64,000 bases of DNA from Vibrio sp. LaRot3 (GCF_027587025.1 NZ_JAPPTI010000003.1:248001-312000); one strand, 5' to 3'. Positions 50,517 through 62,959 are shown, counted from the stretch's first letter. Notes: generated by a model from the letters alone, not told the origin. Program-made: numbers and translations.

Positions 50517-53243
50517 ATGATAACTAAGCTACTGACAAAGGTAATTGGCAGTCGCAACGATCGTACTTTGCGTCGCCTTAGAAAAATTGTAAAAGAAATT
50601 AATAATTACGAACCAACGTTTGAAGCACTTTCAGATGAAGAACTGAAAGCGAAAACGGTGGAATTCCGTCAGCGCCTAGAGCAGGGTGAAACACTAGACA
50701 AACTCCTACCAGAAGCATTTGCAACTGTTCGCGAAGCATCAAAACGTGTGTACGGCATGCGTCATTTCGATGTTCAGCTTATTGGTGGTATGGTTCTAAA
50801 CGCAGGCCAAATCGCAGAGATGCGTACTGGTGAAGGTAAAACGCTAACAGCAACGTTGCCTGCATATCTAAACGCACTTCCAGGTAAAGGTGTTCACATC
50901 GTAACAGTGAACGACTACCTTGCTTCTCGTGATGCGGAAACCAACCGCCCACTATTCGAATTCCTAGGTATGACTGTTGGTGTCAACGTACCAAACATGC
51001 CTCCTCAAGCTAAGAAAGAAGCTTACCAAGCAGACATTCTATACGGCACGAACAACGAATTTGGCTTCGATTATCTACGTGACAACATGGCCTTCCGTGA
51101 AGAAGACCGCGTTCAACGCGCTCGTTTCTTTGCTGTAGTCGATGAAGTTGACTCAATCTTAATCGATGAAGCGCGTACGCCACTTATTATCTCTGGTCCT
51201 GCAGAAGATAGTTCAGAGCTTTATGTTCGTATCAATACGTTGATTCCTCATCTAGAGAAGCAAGAACAAGAAGACTCTGAAGAGTACCGCGGTGACGGTC
51301 ACTACACAGTTGATGAGAAATCTAAGCAAGTCTACCTAACTGAAACAGGCCAAGAGTTTGTTGAAGAACTGATGGTTAAGAATGGCCTAATGGAAGAGGG
51401 TGACACACTTTACTCTCCAACGAACATTAGCCTACTGCACCACGTAAACGCAGCGCTTCGTGCTCACGTTCTGTTTGAAATTAACGTTGATTACATCGTT
51501 AATGAAGAAGGTGAAGTTGTCATCGTTGATGAGCATACTGGCCGTACAATGCCGGGTCGTCGTTGGTCTGAAGGTCTTCACCAAGCGGTTGAAGCGAAAG
51601 AAGGCGTTAAGATCCAAAACGAAAACCAAACACTGGCATCGATTACTTTCCAGAACTTCTTCCGTCTTTATGAAAAACTGTCTGGCATGACAGGTACAGC
51701 AGATACAGAAGCATTCGAATTCCAATCTATTTACGGTCTAGAAACGGTGGTTATCCCAACCAACAAACCTATGATTCGTGATGATATGGCGGACGTTGTC
51801 TACCGTACTGAAGCTGAAAAATTTGACGCAATCATTGAAGATATCAAAGAGCGTGTAGCGAAAGGTCAGCCTTCACTGGTAGGTACAGTATCGATTGAAA
51901 AATCTGAACTGCTATCAAACGCACTGAAGAAAGCCAAGATTAAGCACAACGTACTTAACGCCAAATTCCACGAAAAAGAAGCGGAAATTGTTGCGGAAGC
52001 GGGTACGCCGGGTGCGGTTACTATTGCAACTAACATGGCAGGTCGTGGTACCGATATCGTGTTAGGTGGTAGCTGGCAAGCTCAGGTTGAAAAACTGGAT
52101 AACCCATCTCAAGCTCAAATCGACCAGATTAAAGCAGAATGGAAAGTGATTCATGACCAAGTACTAGAAGCGGGCGGTCTGCACATTATCGGTACAGAGC
52201 GTCACGAATCTCGTCGTATCGATAACCAGCTACGTGGTCGTTCTGGTCGTCAAGGTGATGCAGGTTCTTCTCGTTTCTACCTATCAATGGAAGACTCTCT
52301 ACTACGTATCTTCACTTCAGATCGCATGGCAAGCATTATCCAAAGTGGTATGGATGAAGGTGAAGCTATCGAATCGAAAATGCTGTCTCGTTCAATTGAA
52401 AAAGCGCAACGTAAAGTGGAAGGTCGTAACTTCGATATTCGTAAACAGCTTCTTGAGTACGATGACGTTGCCAATGACCAACGTAAAGTGGTTTACGAAT
52501 TGCGCGATGAACTGATGGTTGCTGAAGACATCAGTGAAATGATCGAGCAAAACCGTGCAGACGTGATCAACGCATTGGTTGATGAATACATTCCACCACA
52601 ATCTCTAGAAGAGATGTGGGATGTAGAAGGTCTGCAAGATCGTCTGAAAAACGATTTCGACTTAGATGCGCCAGTGAAGCAATGGCTTGAAGAAGATGAC
52701 AAGCTGTACGAAGAAGCACTGCGTGAGAAGATCCTTGAAACAGCGGTAGCCGTTTACAAAGAGAAAGAAGAGATCGTAGGCGAACAGGTTCTACGTAACT
52801 TCGAGAAATCGGTAATGCTACAAACGCTAGATACGCTTTGGAAAGAGCACCTAGCAGCAATGGATCACCTACGTCAAGGTATCCATCTACGTGGCTACGC
52901 TCAGAAGAACCCGAAACAAGAGTACAAACGTGAGTCGTTTGAACTATTCGAAGGTCTACTAGAAGCGCTGAAATCTGATGTGATCATGCTACTTTCACGT
53001 GTACGCGTTCAACAGCAAGAAGAAGTTGAACGCATGGAAGCTCAGCGTCGTGCGCAAGCAGAAGAAGCGGCTCGCCGTGCTCAAGCACAACACGCATCAG
53101 CAGAAAATCAGTTAGCAGATGGTGAAGAGCAACCACAAGGTCCACAAACGGTAGTACGTGAAGAGCGTAAAGTTGGCCGTAATGAGCCTTGCCCATGTGG
53201 TAGTGGTAAGAAGTATAAGCAGTGTCACGGCAAAATCGACTGA
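50517..53243 (+). CDS. secA: Preprotein translocase ATPase SecA
   Basis: Motor of the Sec pathway. NBD1 contains Walker A MRTGEGKT (near 102) and the [13 protein letters not shown] segment. NBD2 has [14 protein letters not shown]. The helical wing and scaffold domains follow. The C-terminus ends in the zinc-binding and SecB-binding tail [14 protein letters not shown]. 908 residues, slightly above E. coli. Codon use is strongly biased, as in abundant proteins. Confidence 0.97.
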   Translation: MITKLLTKVIGSRNDRTLRRLRKIVKEINNYEPTFEALSDEELKAKTVEFRQRLEQGETLDKLLPEAFATVREASKRVYGMRHFDVQLIGGMVLNAGQIAEMRTGEGKTLTATLPAYLNALPGKGVHIVTVNDYLASRDAETNRPLFEFLGMTVGVNVPNMPPQAKKEAYQADILYGTNNEFGFDYLRDNMAFREEDRVQRARFFAVVDEVDSILIDEARTPLIISGPAEDSSELYVRINTLIPHLEKQEQEDSEEYRGDGHYTVDEKSKQVYLTETGQEFVEELMVKNGLMEEGDTLYSPTNISLLHHVNAALRAHVLFEINVDYIVNEEGEVVIVDEHTGRTMPGRRWSEGLHQAVEAKEGVKIQNENQTLASITFQNFFRLYEKLSGMTGTADTEAFEFQSIYGLETVVIPTNKPMIRDDMADVVYRTEAEKFDAIIEDIKERVAKGQPSLVGTVSIEKSELLSNALKKAKIKHNVLNAKFHEKEAEIVAEAGTPGAVTIATNMAGRGTDIVLGGSWQAQVEKLDNPSQAQIDQIKAEWKVIHDQVLEAGGLHIIGTERHESRRIDNQLRGRSGRQGDAGSSRFYLSMEDSLLRIFTSDRMASIIQSGMDEGEAIESKMLSRSIEKAQRKVEGRNFDIRKQLLEYDDVANDQRKVVYELRDELMVAEDISEMIEQNRADVINALVDEYIPPQSLEEMWDVEGLQDRLKNDFDLDAPVKQWLEEDDKLYEEALREKILETAVAVYKEKEEIVGEQVLRNFEKSVMLQTLDTLWKEHLAAMDHLRQGIHLRGYAQKNPKQEYKRESFELFEGLLEALKSDVIMLLSRVRVQQQEEVERMEAQRRAQAEEAARRAQAQHASAENQLADGEEQPQGPQTVVREERKVGRNEPCPCGSGKKYKQCHGKID

Positions 53244-53249
53244 TGCGTC

Positions 53250-53333
53250 GTTGTAAAGGCTGATAACTGTGTTGGCAATGCTCATTTACACTAGTAAATT
53301 CCGCGTTGCCTCCTTGTTCTCAACCATTACAAC
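53250..53333. repeat. Large imperfect palindromic intergenic repeat, copy 2
   Basis: Right after secA. The ends gttgtaaaggctgataac and, reversed on the other arm, gttgtaatggttgagaac match at most positions. The centre carries tttacactagtaaa. It shares gataactgtgttgg-like and ccttgttct cores with the element after prfC (1194-1304). Confidence 0.65.
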
Positions 53334-53362
53334 TTAGCCTCATAAAGAAAATGAGAATATGA

Positions 53363-53388
53363 AGAGTCGCTTAAGCGGCTCTTTTTTT
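53363..53388 (+). terminator. secA terminator
   Basis: agagtcgc-tt-aagcggctcttttttt hairpin 120 bases after secA, beyond the palindromic repeat. Confidence 0.85.
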
Positions 53389-53420
53389 AACTATACAAAA
53401 GCGATAGGGAAGAGAGAGCG

Positions 53421-53819
53421 ATGAAACGTATTCATATCGTTGCGGCAATTATCTTTAATCAAGATAAGTCAGAGATTTTTATTACTAAGCGACCAGATGA
53501 CAAACATAAAGGCGGCTTTTGGGAGTTTCCGGGTGGCAAAGTGGAAGCGGATGAAACCATTGAACAAGCAATGACTCGTGAACTTAATGAAGAGATTGGG
53601 ATTACTGTCACTGAGCAGTCGCTGTTTGAACATTTGGAATATGACTATCCAGACAAATCACTTAAATTTGATTTTATCTCGGTGACGGCATTTGAAGGTA
53701 AGCCTTATGGCCGTGAAGGTCAGCAAGGCGAGTGGGTGAAGATTGAGCAGCTTTCTGGTTATCAATTTCCAGAAGCGAACGTGCCAATTCTAGAACGTGT
53801 GATCCAACTATTTACGTAA
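53421..53819 (+). CDS. mutT: 8-oxo-dGTP diphosphatase MutT
   Basis: Removes oxidised dGTP from the nucleotide pool. The Nudix box begins at GGKVEADE (about residue 38) and ends in RELNEEIGI. 132 residues, as in E. coli (129). It sits after secA, as in E. coli. Only a short gap follows a terminator, so it probably has its own weak promoter. Confidence 0.94.
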   Translation: MKRIHIVAAIIFNQDKSEIFITKRPDDKHKGGFWEFPGGKVEADETIEQAMTRELNEEIGITVTEQSLFEHLEYDYPDKSLKFDFISVTAFEGKPYGREGQQGEWVKIEQLSGYQFPEANVPILERVIQLFT

Positions 53820-53931
53820 ATAATGTTGATCTATGTCTCAAAATGCTAGCCACTACAACGGTTTATTGGTAACTTAGAGGCATAAGATCTTTTTGGCTGA
53901 GTGAAGATCATTCACTTACGACAGTAAATAA

Positions 53932-54756
<825 letters not shown>

Positions 54757-54767
54757 TACATATTTAT

Positions 54768-54794
54768 GCGTCAGCCAAGGCTGGCGCTTTTTGT
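54768..54794 (+). terminator. dapB terminator
   Basis: gcgtcagcca-aggctggcgctttttg directly after dapB. Confidence 0.85.
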
Positions 54795-55102
54795 ATCTAT
54801 CGAATATTGCCTAGATAATAATCCCGTACTTATGCGCAAGTTTAGATGTTTTTTGTTGTTGTTTATGGGGTGTTTTTGTTGTTTTTGTTTTTAGTGCCTT
54901 AAAAGTTGTGGTTTTCTCTGGTTGCTGAACGTTTGCTTTTTGTTGTTCAAAAAAATGGCATGAGATGGAAGTCGATATTGGTTGGATTTAATTAAATTAG
55001 CCTTAAATCGTACTTTTAAACTTCATAAAGTTGTGTTTTTGGCATCTTTACTGTTCTTTTTTGTCTTACTCTCTATAAATTCAATTTATTTCTCAATGTT
55101 TA
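54795..55102 (+). other. T-rich stretch between dapB and the carA promoter
   Basis: About 300 bases that are strongly AT-rich, with several runs of tttttgttg-type sequence on the plus strand (54850-54895, 54935-54955). No ORF or clear dyad. It may hold a second, upstream carAB promoter, as E. coli has two, but none is distinct. Confidence 0.4.
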
Positions 55103-55131
55103 TTGACACTCGTCACAAGCCTCATTAAAAT
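55103..55131 (+). promoter_or_regulatory. carAB promoter
   Basis: TTGACA (55103-55108), a 17-bp spacer and TAAAAT (55126-55131): near-consensus sigma-70. The predicted start at about 55138 leaves a leader of about 100 nt. Confidence 0.7.
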
Positions 55132-55189
55132 ACCGCCAATTTGTCTAAATATACCAAAAACGCTTTTTTATGGCGAAATGGAAGGCAAA

Positions 55190-55228
55190 GTTGCAAATTA
55201 AATTATTATTTATGCATTTTTATTCTGG
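55190..55228 (+). promoter_or_regulatory. Tandem ARG-box-like sites before carA
   Basis: Two 14-bp cores begin at 55192 (10 of 14 matches to TGAATWWWWATTCA) and 55213 (12 of 14), exactly 21 bp apart, the spacing of paired ArgR boxes. They lie just before the carA ribosome site. Arginine repression of carAB is known in E. coli; binding here is inferred. Confidence 0.5.
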
Positions 55229-55236
55229 AGGTTGTC

Positions 55237-56376
55237 TTGAGTAAATTAGCACTGTTAGTCCTAGAAGATGGGACAGTGTTCCGCGGTGTGTCCATTGGCG
55301 CAGATGGTTCATCCGTTGGTGAAGTCGTTTTCAATACCTCGATGACGGGGTACCAAGAAATCCTTACTGATCCTTCCTATTCACAGCAAATCGTTACTCT
55401 TACTTATCCTCACATTGGCAATACCGGAACCACTTCCGAAGACGAAGAATCTTCTTCAATTCATGCACAAGGCCTTGTGATTCGCGATCTCCCTCTTATC
55501 GCTTCTAACTTCCGTAATGAACAATCCCTTTCTGATTACCTCAAGTCGCAAAACATCGTCGGCATTGCAGACATCGATACTCGTAAACTAACTCGTATTT
55601 TGCGTGAGAAAGGCGCACAAAACGGTTGTATCGTTGCTGGCAACAACTTAGACGAAGCGTTAGCTCTGGCTAAAGCAAAAGAATTCCCTGGCTTGAAAGG
55701 TATGGATCTTGCGAAAGAAGTTACAACAAAAGAGACGTATCAATGGAAACAAGGTTCGTGGACGCTTGAGGGTGGACTTCCTGAAGCGAAAGCAGACAGC
55801 GAATTGCCATATCACGTCGTTGCCTACGACTTCGGTGCAAAACGCAACATCTTGCGAATGCTTGTTGACCGAGGCTGCCGCCTAACCGTTGTTCCTGCTG
55901 AAACTTCAGCAGAAGAAGTGCTAGCACTTAACCCTGATGGCGTGTTCCTATCAAACGGCCCTGGTGACCCAGAACCGTGTACTTACGCAATTGAAGCGAC
56001 CAAAGTATTCCTTGAAAAAGGTCTACCAATCTTTGGTATCTGTCTAGGTCACCAAATTCTGGCTCTAGCATCTGGCGCTCAAACGGTGAAAATGAAGTTT
56101 GGTCACCACGGTGCAAACCACCCTGTAAAAGACCTAGACCGCAACGTAGTAATGATTACTTCACAAAACCACGGTTTTGCTGCGGATGAGAAGACGCTAC
56201 CAGAAAATCTACGTGCAACTCACGTATCACTGTTTGATGGCTCTCTACAAGGTATCCACCGTACAGATAAGCCAGCATTCAGTTTCCAAGGTCACCCAGA
56301 AGCAAGCCCAGGTCCACACGACGCGGCACCGCTATTTGACCACTTTATCGAACTAATTAAACAACACAGCGCTTAA
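55237..56376 (+). CDS. carA: Carbamoyl-phosphate synthase small subunit
   Basis: Glutaminase subunit that feeds ammonia to CarB for pyrimidine and arginine synthesis. The start is TTG 55237 ([12 protein letters not shown]), preceded by ggagg at 55227-55231. E. coli carA also uses TTG. The upstream frame extension is non-coding leader. The class I amidotransferase nucleophile Cys is in [10 protein letters not shown], with the His-Glu pair in QGHPEAS. 379 residues. carB follows after 16 bases. Confidence 0.95.
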   Translation: MSKLALLVLEDGTVFRGVSIGADGSSVGEVVFNTSMTGYQEILTDPSYSQQIVTLTYPHIGNTGTTSEDEESSSIHAQGLVIRDLPLIASNFRNEQSLSDYLKSQNIVGIADIDTRKLTRILREKGAQNGCIVAGNNLDEALALAKAKEFPGLKGMDLAKEVTTKETYQWKQGSWTLEGGLPEAKADSELPYHVVAYDFGAKRNILRMLVDRGCRLTVVPAETSAEEVLALNPDGVFLSNGPGDPEPCTYAIEATKVFLEKGLPIFGICLGHQILALASGAQTVKMKFGHHGANHPVKDLDRNVVMITSQNHGFAADEKTLPENLRATHVSLFDGSLQGIHRTDKPAFSFQGHPEASPGPHDAAPLFDHFIELIKQHSA

Positions 56377-56392
56377 TTCGGAGTAGTAGATA

Positions 56393-59300
56393 ATGCCAAA
56401 ACGTACTGACATTCAAAGTATTCTAATTCTTGGTGCTGGTCCGATTGTTATCGGTCAGGCATGTGAGTTTGACTACTCTGGTGCACAAGCATGTAAAGCA
56501 CTGCGTGAAGAGGGTTACCGAGTTATCCTAGTGAACTCAAACCCTGCGACTATTATGACTGACCCAGACATGGCTGATGCAACTTACATCGAGCCAATCC
56601 AGTGGGAAGTTGTTCGTAAGATCATTGAAAAAGAGCGCCCAGATGCGGTACTACCGACAATGGGTGGCCAAACAGCGCTTAACTGTGCACTTGATCTAGA
56701 GAAGCACGGCGTACTTGAAGAGTTCGGCGTTGAGATGATTGGTGCGACAGCAGACGCTATCGATAAAGCAGAAGACCGTTCTCGCTTCGATAAAGCGATG
56801 AAGTCTATCGGCCTTGAGTGTCCACGTGCAGACACTGCGAAGACAATGGAAGAGGCTTACAAAGTTCTCGATATGGTTGGCTTCCCATGTATCATTCGCC
56901 CTTCATTTACTATGGGTGGTACCGGTGGTGGTATCGCTTATAACAAAGAAGAGTTTGAAGAGATTTGTCGCCGCGGTCTAGACCTTTCGCCTACCAACGA
57001 ACTTCTTATCGATGAATCACTTATCGGTTGGAAAGAGTACGAGATGGAAGTGGTTCGCGACAAAGCGGACAACTGTATCATCGTATGTGCGATTGAAAAC
57101 TTTGACCCAATGGGTATCCACACCGGTGACTCAATCACAGTTGCACCTGCTCAAACGCTAACAGACAAAGAATACCAGCTGATGCGTAATGCTTCGCTAG
57201 CGGTACTGCGTGAAATCGGTGTTGAAACAGGTGGTTCAAACGTACAGTTTGGTATCAATCCGAAAGATGGCCGTATGGTTATCATCGAGATGAACCCGCG
57301 TGTATCTCGCTCTTCTGCTCTAGCCTCTAAAGCAACAGGTTTCCCAATCGCGAAGATTGCAGCGAAACTGGCAGTTGGCTTCACTCTAGATGAGCTACAA
57401 AATGACATTACAGGCGGTGCGACTCCAGCATCGTTCGAACCAACCATCGACTACGTAGTAACTAAGATTCCTCGTTTTAACTTCGAGAAGTTTGCTGGCG
57501 CTAACGACCGTCTAACCACACAGATGAAGTCAGTTGGTGAGGTTATGGCGATTGGTCGTAACCAACAAGAATCTCTACAAAAAGCACTTCGCGGCCTAGA
57601 AGTTGGTGTGAATGGCTTTGATGAGATGGTTGACCTAGATGCACCAGATGCTCTAACTAAGATTCGTCATGAGCTTAAAGAAGCTGGCGCAGAGCGTATT
57701 TGGTACATCGCAGACGCATTCCGTGCGGGTATGTCAGTCGATGGCGTATTTAACCTAACGCAAATCGACCGTTGGTTCCTAGTTCAAATTGAAGAGCTAG
57801 TTAACCTAGAAAACGAAGTAAAAGCGGGCGGTTTCGCTGGCCTTTCACAAGATGTTCTACGCAAGATGAAGCGTAAAGGTTTCTCTGATGCTCGCCTATC
57901 AACAATCCTAGGTGTGTCTGAAAGCGAAATCCGTCGTCTACGTGACCAGTACGACATTCACCCTGTTTACAAGCGTGTTGATACGTGTGCGGCTGAGTTC
58001 TCTTCTGATACGGCTTACATGTACTCATCTTACGATGAAGAGTGTGAAGCGCAGCCAACAGACAAAGACAAGATCATGGTTCTTGGCGGCGGTCCAAACC
58101 GTATCGGCCAAGGTATCGAATTTGACTACTGTTGTGTACACGCTTCACTAGCACTGCGTGAAGATGGCTTTGAAACTATCATGGTTAACTGTAACCCTGA
58201 GACTGTTTCTACTGACTACGACACATCAGACCGTCTGTACTTTGAACCAGTAACTCTGGAAGACGTACTTTCAATCGTACGCGTTGAGAAGCCAAAAGGC
58301 GTTATCGTTCAGTATGGTGGTCAAACACCACTTAAACTGGCTCGCGCACTTGAAGCTGCTGGCGTGCCTATCATCGGTACTAGCCCAGATGCAATTGACC
58401 GTGCAGAAGACCGTGAGCGTTTCCAAGTAGCTGTTGACCGTCTAGGTCTTCTACAGCCTGAAAACGCGACAGTAACGACTCTTGAGCAAGCGGTTGAGAA
58501 ATCTCGTGAAATCGGCTTCCCACTGGTTGTTCGCCCATCTTATGTATTGGGTGGTCGTGCGATGGAAATCGTATACGACGAGCAAGATTTACGTCGCTAC
58601 TTCAACGAAGCAGTCAGCGTATCGAACGAGTCTCCAGTACTTCTAGATAGCTTCCTAGATGACGCTGTTGAAGTGGACATCGATGCAATCTGCGACGGTG
58701 AGCGAGTAGTCATCGGTGGTATCATGGAGCACATCGAGCAAGCGGGTGTTCACTCAGGTGACTCAGCATGTTCTCTACCTGCTTACACGCTAAGCCAAGA
58801 AATCCAAGATGTGATGCGTGAGCAAGTTGAGAAGCTAGCATTCGAACTGGGTGTTCGTGGTCTTATGAATACGCAGTTCGCGGTTAAAGACAACAAGGTT
58901 TACCTAATTGAAGTTAACCCACGTGCTGCACGTACGGTGCCATTCGTATCAAAAGCAACAGGCGCACCACTAGCGAAAATTGCTGCGCGTGTAATGGCAG
59001 GTCAATCTCTAGAGTCACAAGGCTTCACTAAAGAGATTATTCCTCCTTACTACTCAGTGAAAGAAGTGGTTCTACCGTTCAACAAGTTCCCAGGTGTTGA
59101 CCCACTGTTAGGCCCAGAAATGCGCTCAACAGGTGAGGTTATGGGTGTTGGTGCAACATTCGCTGAAGCTTACGCGAAAGCAGAACTAGGTTGTGGCAAG
59201 GTTTACCCAGAAGGTGGCCGAGCGCTACTGTCTGTACGTGAAGGTGATAAACAGCGTGTTGTTGACCTTGCGTCTAAGCTCACTAAGCTTGGTTACCAGC

Positions 59301-59623
59301 TAGATGCGACGCACGGTACAGCAGTTATTCTAGGTGAAGCGGGCATCAACCCTCGTCTAGTGAACAAGGTACACGAAGGTCGTCCACACATTCTTGACCG
59401 CATCAAGAACAACGAATACACCTACATCGTGAATACGGCTGCTGGCCGCCAAGCGATTGAGGATTCGAAAGTTCTGCGTCGCGGCGCACTGGCAGAGAAA
59501 GTGAACTACACCACAACGCTAAACGCAGCGTTCGCAACTTGTATGTCTCACACTGCTGATGCATGTGCATCGGTCACTTCAGTGCAAGAGTTGCACGCGA
59601 AAGTGAAGCAAAACGAAGCATAA
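56393..59623 (+). CDS. carB: Carbamoyl-phosphate synthase large subunit
   Basis: Makes carbamoyl phosphate from bicarbonate, ammonia and two ATP. Two homologous ATP-grasp halves are visible ([17 protein letters not shown] near the start and [17 protein letters not shown] near 562), with an oligomerisation region between them. The C-terminal MGS-like allosteric domain starts around 940. 1076 residues against 1073 in E. coli. It ends in a strong terminator. Confidence 0.97.
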   Translation: MPKRTDIQSILILGAGPIVIGQACEFDYSGAQACKALREEGYRVILVNSNPATIMTDPDMADATYIEPIQWEVVRKIIEKERPDAVLPTMGGQTALNCALDLEKHGVLEEFGVEMIGATADAIDKAEDRSRFDKAMKSIGLECPRADTAKTMEEAYKVLDMVGFPCIIRPSFTMGGTGGGIAYNKEEFEEICRRGLDLSPTNELLIDESLIGWKEYEMEVVRDKADNCIIVCAIENFDPMGIHTGDSITVAPAQTLTDKEYQLMRNASLAVLREIGVETGGSNVQFGINPKDGRMVIIEMNPRVSRSSALASKATGFPIAKIAAKLAVGFTLDELQNDITGGATPASFEPTIDYVVTKIPRFNFEKFAGANDRLTTQMKSVGEVMAIGRNQQESLQKALRGLEVGVNGFDEMVDLDAPDALTKIRHELKEAGAERIWYIADAFRAGMSVDGVFNLTQIDRWFLVQIEELVNLENEVKAGGFAGLSQDVLRKMKRKGFSDARLSTILGVSESEIRRLRDQYDIHPVYKRVDTCAAEFSSDTAYMYSSYDEECEAQPTDKDKIMVLGGGPNRIGQGIEFDYCCVHASLALREDGFETIMVNCNPETVSTDYDTSDRLYFEPVTLEDVLSIVRVEKPKGVIVQYGGQTPLKLARALEAAGVPIIGTSPDAIDRAEDRERFQVAVDRLGLLQPENATVTTLEQAVEKSREIGFPLVVRPSYVLGGRAMEIVYDEQDLRRYFNEAVSVSNESPVLLDSFLDDAVEVDIDAICDGERVVIGGIMEHIEQAGVHSGDSACSLPAYTLSQEIQDVMREQVEKLAFELGVRGLMNTQFAVKDNKVYLIEVNPRAARTVPFVSKATGAPLAKIAARVMAGQSLESQGFTKEIIPPYYSVKEVVLPFNKFPGVDPLLGPEMRSTGEVMGVGATFAEAYAKAELGCGKVYPEGGRALLSVREGDKQRVVDLASKLTKLGYQLDATHGTAVILGEAGINPRLVNKVHEGRPHILDRIKNNEYTYIVNTAAGRQAIEDSKVLRRGALAEKVNYTTTLNAAFATCMSHTADACASVTSVQELHAKVKQNEA

Positions 59624-59645
59624 GCTAAGCGTTTTATCAAAAATC

Positions 59646-59674
59646 AAAGCCCGCTCAGATGAGCGGGCTTTTTG
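59646..59674 (+). terminator. carAB terminator
   Basis: aaagcccgctc-agat-gagcgggctttttg after carB. Confidence 0.92.
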
Positions 59675-59778
59675 TTGCGCGTTACTAATTGGTGTGTTGT
59701 CTAAAAGCATTAATATTTCAATCATCTGTAGCACGCTTTCGTGGCATACTGAAGCCATAATAGACAAAGAGATAACAC

Positions 59779-60561
59779 ATGGAAGTCACGTTAGAATTAC
59801 TGCTGATGCTCTTTTTTGTCGCAACGGCGGCCGGCTTTATTGACGCAATGGCTGGTGGTGGTGGGTTGTTGACCTTACCTGCATTGCTCGCTTCAGGAAT
59901 GAGCCCTACGCAAGCGTTGGCGACGAATAAGCTGCAAAGCTCATTTGGCAGTTTTTCTGCCAGTTGGTACTTTGTTCGTAATGGTATCGTCAGCTTAAAA
60001 GAGATGCGTTTGGCGATTGTGTGTACCTTTATTGGCTCAGCTATTGGCGCAGAAGCGGTTCAGTATATTGATGCCAGTGTGCTCACGAGTTTGATCCCGC
60101 TGCTATTAATCGCGATTTCAGGGTATTTTCTACTTGCGCCATCGACCCAATCTCGGCAAGGAGTAGCTAAGTTGTCTCAAGGTGCTTTTGCTTTGTGTGT
60201 CGGTGGTGGTGTCGGTTTTTACGATGGTTTCTTTGGCCCCGGTACCGGTTCGATTTTTACCGTTTGCTTTGTGGCAATAGGTCAGTTTTCGCTGGTCGAT
60301 GCAACGGCTAGAACGAAGATCTTAAATTTTACTTCAAATATCTCCGCACTTATTTTCTTTATTTTTGCAGGCTTACCGGTCTGGGAGGTTGGTTTAGTCA
60401 TGGCGGTTGGTGGCTTTATTGGTGCGCAGCTAGGCGCGAAAGTGGTGGTCACCAAGGGACAGAAATGGATTAAGCCTCTCGTTATCGTGATGTCTATGTT
60501 GATGGCAAGTAAACTACTTTGGGAACAGCACCAAGCGTCGATAATGATTTGGTTAAGTTAG
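59779..60561 (+). CDS. TauE/SafE family membrane transporter
   Basis: Inner-membrane protein of 260 residues with about seven to eight hydrophobic segments. The family has two internal repeats, each opening with an acidic-glycine motif. Here they are GFIDAMAGGGGLLTLPALL near residue 20 and GFYDGFFGPGTGSIF near residue 146. Relatives such as YfcA and TSUP proteins are linked to export of sulfite, sulfoacetate or other anions. The substrate here is unknown. It is monocistronic, between two terminators. Confidence 0.85.
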   Translation: MEVTLELLLMLFFVATAAGFIDAMAGGGGLLTLPALLASGMSPTQALATNKLQSSFGSFSASWYFVRNGIVSLKEMRLAIVCTFIGSAIGAEAVQYIDASVLTSLIPLLLIAISGYFLLAPSTQSRQGVAKLSQGAFALCVGGGVGFYDGFFGPGTGSIFTVCFVAIGQFSLVDATARTKILNFTSNISALIFFIFAGLPVWEVGLVMAVGGFIGAQLGAKVVVTKGQKWIKPLVIVMSMLMASKLLWEQHQASIMIWLS

Positions 60562-60581
60562 AGCGATAAGTGTTGGGGTTG

Positions 60582-60610
60582 AAAAAGCGGAACCTAAGTT
60601 CCGCTTTTTT
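60582..60610. terminator. Bidirectional terminator tauE-like / gbpA
   Basis: aaaaagcggaac-ctaa-gttccgctttttt between convergent genes. Confidence 0.9.
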
Positions 60611-60630
60611 AGTTCATCAAGTGGAGGCAA

Positions 60631-62091
60631 TTAGTTGAGTTTATCCCACGCCATTGACCAATGGGAGCCAACTCCAGGCTCAAACTGATTAGCACTTTCG
60701 CTCCATTGCACACAGTAGCCTGAGTAAGGGAAAGCTTTACATTGGTATACTGAACCATCTGTGGCGAGTACCTTAGTGCCTTCGCTATAGCTGTCTAGAC
60801 CATCAGGGAAAACAAAATCGTAATCATCTGATGGAGGCGGAGTCTGCTGTTTAACTAAGTGAAAATCGTAGCTTTGCTGATCGATCAAGTTACCTGACTT
60901 GTCTTTAATTCGGCTTACCAGCATATGGTGGCCTTGCTCTGATTTACTTAGCGTTAGGCTTAACGGCAAGTATTGACCATCTAGCAGTTCCCCCGACCAA
61001 CTTGCTAGAGGCTCTCGGCCGTGGTTGTACACGGTAAGTTCTGCTTGTTGATCACCAGCGGCGGCTAACGTTAAAGAGAGCTCGGTAGGTTGGTCACTAA
61101 TGATATATTCCGCTTGTAGGCCATCTACGGTCAATGAATAGTCCGGAGCTGGAATATCGATGTTATAACCTATCTCAATACGCTTTAGACTGCTGTCAGC
61201 TTTTACGTGTAGAGGGTTAGTACCGTATACAGGTGTAAATTGACCATCGCTGAACTGACCCGCTTGAATAAGAGTTTGTTGCTGGTTGATTTTACTCGCC
61301 AGAGCATGAGACCAGTTTTGAGCTTGAGTCAGTTCCGTTGAATCGATCGTCAGTTCAGTGCGGTAGCTGAGGTTTTCACCTGATTGATCGAATACACGAG
61401 TGTAAACGGTATCACCAATGTTTAAATCCATGGTTGGTGATATTTGACCGACTTGATTCCAGTCTGGCAGAACCGGGCCTTGGCCATCAAACTGAACATC
61501 TATGACGTTGTAGAAAGAGGCCGCAGTATCACCCACATCCCAAACCGCCAGAATCACTTGGTAACCTTCACGCTCAGGCACCTGACATTGGTGGCTAACT
61601 CGTTTTGGTGGTTGAACCATATTGCTATCAACTACACAGAAAGGGGTTAAATCGAACGAGTTGCGGCTAAGCAGGGTATTTGGGTTCCAATCTGCTTTGG
61701 TAATGTAGTATTTCCAATCTTTGGTCACGTGATTAGCGGTAAACGTCCATTCGAAAGTTTGGCTGCCAGATTGTATTGGTCGCTTGACCCAACGATCAGA
61801 GGTTTGTTCATCTAATGCAGCAGCAAGTGCGGTTTGAGCACTGGCGATTTTGCCATCAACAGGGCCTGTTTCTGGGAAACCATCTGGGCCTTCTACGCTT
61901 TGTGGCTCATATTGTATTGCGCCACAGTTACGGTTCTTTTCATTGGTATCAGAGGTTGGGAATTTACATAGTGCAGCGCGCCCTGCGGCGATACCATCCT
62001 GATATTCAGACACATAGCCATGTGCCATTACACCGCTACTGATAGAAGCGAGTGTAAGAGCCAAAAGCGTTTTGCTTGGTTGAGTTCTCAT
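60631..62091 (-). CDS. gbpA: GlcNAc-binding lytic polysaccharide monooxygenase GbpA
   Basis: Secreted chitin-active AA10 monooxygenase and colonisation factor, attaching vibrios to chitin and mucin. ATG 62091 is preferred over a GTG one codon upstream, because aagga is well spaced. The 23-residue signal ends VMA before His24, the N-terminal copper-binding histidine. A second histidine is in [10 protein letters not shown]. Then come the GbpA middle domains and a C-terminal chitin-binding module with Trp/Cys ([18 protein letters not shown] to HWSMAWDKL). 486 residues against 485 in V. cholerae. Export is expected by the type II system. Confidence 0.94.
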   Translation of the reverse strand: MRTQPSKTLLALTLASISSGVMAHGYVSEYQDGIAAGRAALCKFPTSDTNEKNRNCGAIQYEPQSVEGPDGFPETGPVDGKIASAQTALAAALDEQTSDRWVKRPIQSGSQTFEWTFTANHVTKDWKYYITKADWNPNTLLSRNSFDLTPFCVVDSNMVQPPKRVSHQCQVPEREGYQVILAVWDVGDTAASFYNVIDVQFDGQGPVLPDWNQVGQISPTMDLNIGDTVYTRVFDQSGENLSYRTELTIDSTELTQAQNWSHALASKINQQQTLIQAGQFSDGQFTPVYGTNPLHVKADSSLKRIEIGYNIDIPAPDYSLTVDGLQAEYIISDQPTELSLTLAAAGDQQAELTVYNHGREPLASWSGELLDGQYLPLSLTLSKSEQGHHMLVSRIKDKSGNLIDQQSYDFHLVKQQTPPPSDDYDFVFPDGLDSYSEGTKVLATDGSVYQCKAFPYSGYCVQWSESANQFEPGVGSHWSMAWDKLN

Positions 62092-62450
62092 CACGTATTC
62101 CTTTTATTGCCCGGTTTTTCCGGTACGAGACTGACAAAATTATTGCCACACCTCGGCAGGTATCATTTCATTCGATAAGTTGAATGGCAGCTCCGCTATC
62201 ATGGATGCTAAGTACATCGTTAGATCGGTGGCTTTGCGTCCCATTTTTTCAAATGGTTTGCCGAAAGTGTGATTGAGCAGGCGGAATTTAGCTTAGTTTG
62301 CAGTTAAGCAGATATGAGTTTGATTGAGATGTGGAATAAAACTCTCAGTCTGACATTGGCTTAACAAATGATTGTTACGAGTTATAACTCTAGTTATGTA
62401 TTTGCTGGGTAAATAATAGAATTTGCTAATACCTTGAGGTGACAAGCAAT
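62092..62450. other. Region between grcA and gbpA
   Basis: No gene. It should hold the gbpA promoter on the minus strand, which I cannot place. A perfect 12-bp palindrome gagttataactc is at 62379-62390. Confidence 0.4.
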
Positions 62451-62480
62451 AAAAAAGCAGGCACATGGCCTGCTTTTTAG
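62451..62480 (-). terminator. grcA terminator
   Basis: On the minus strand, aaaaagcaggc-catgt-gcctgctttttt, 33 bases after the grcA stop. Confidence 0.85.
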
Positions 62481-62512
62481 AAAGAGTAATTTGCTGCCCA
62501 AGGGCAAGGAAA

Positions 62513-62890
62513 TTATAGAGACTCTGTAAAAGTACGAGCGATAACGTCGCGTTGTTGCTCTGGAGTTAGAGAGTTGAAACGTACAGCGTAACCAGATACA
62601 CGGATAGTTAGCTGAGGGTAGTTCTCTGGGTGTGCAACTGCGTCTTCTAGAGTTTCACGTTTTAGAACGTTCACGTTTAGGTGTTGACCACCTTCAATGC
62701 GAGGTGCTGTTTCGATTGCTACTTCACGGCTTTCGTACTCACCTAGTTCGTTGATTGCAACAACTTGGTCTGCTTCGTAACCAGAAGTCGCAGCAACACA
62801 ACGTGCTTCGTTCTTCTCGCCGTCTAGAAGCCAGATTGAGTTAAGTAGATCGTCGTTAGCTGCTTTAGTAATCTGAATACCTTGGATCAT
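62513..62890 (-). CDS. grcA: Autonomous glycyl radical cofactor GrcA (YfiD)
   Basis: Spare glycyl-radical domain that replaces the oxygen-damaged part of pyruvate formate-lyase. The radical site RVSGYAVRF lies near residues 97-105, and the C-terminus [12 protein letters not shown]...TFTESL is nearly identical to E. coli YfiD. The start is ATG 62890 ([10 protein letters not shown]), preceded by ggaga; a GTG one codon upstream is less likely. 125 residues. Two FNR-type boxes upstream suggest anaerobic induction. Confidence 0.96.
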   Translation of the reverse strand: MIQGIQITKAANDDLLNSIWLLDGEKNEARCVAATSGYEADQVVAINELGEYESREVAIETAPRIEGGQHLNVNVLKRETLEDAVAHPENYPQLTIRVSGYAVRFNSLTPEQQRDVIARTFTESL

Positions 62891-62959
62891 CACTATCTCC
62901 TAAGCCACATTTTCTGTGGTGTTATTGGTGTTAATTTTCAATATTTTGTTGAGCTGAGT

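Noticed and set aside
53421..53819. mutT as a generic Nudix hydrolase of accessory type
   Set aside because: The length, Nudix box and secA-mutT order are those of the housekeeping MutT.
54795..55102. T-rich stretch as a foreign AT-rich insertion
   Set aside because: No ORF, no flanking direct repeats and no mobile gene; ordinary for a Vibrio control region.
55141..55236. N-terminal extension of carA by 32 codons
   Set aside because: It covers the leader and the ARG-box pair, has no family similarity, and the TTG with ggagg at 55237 matches the known carA start.
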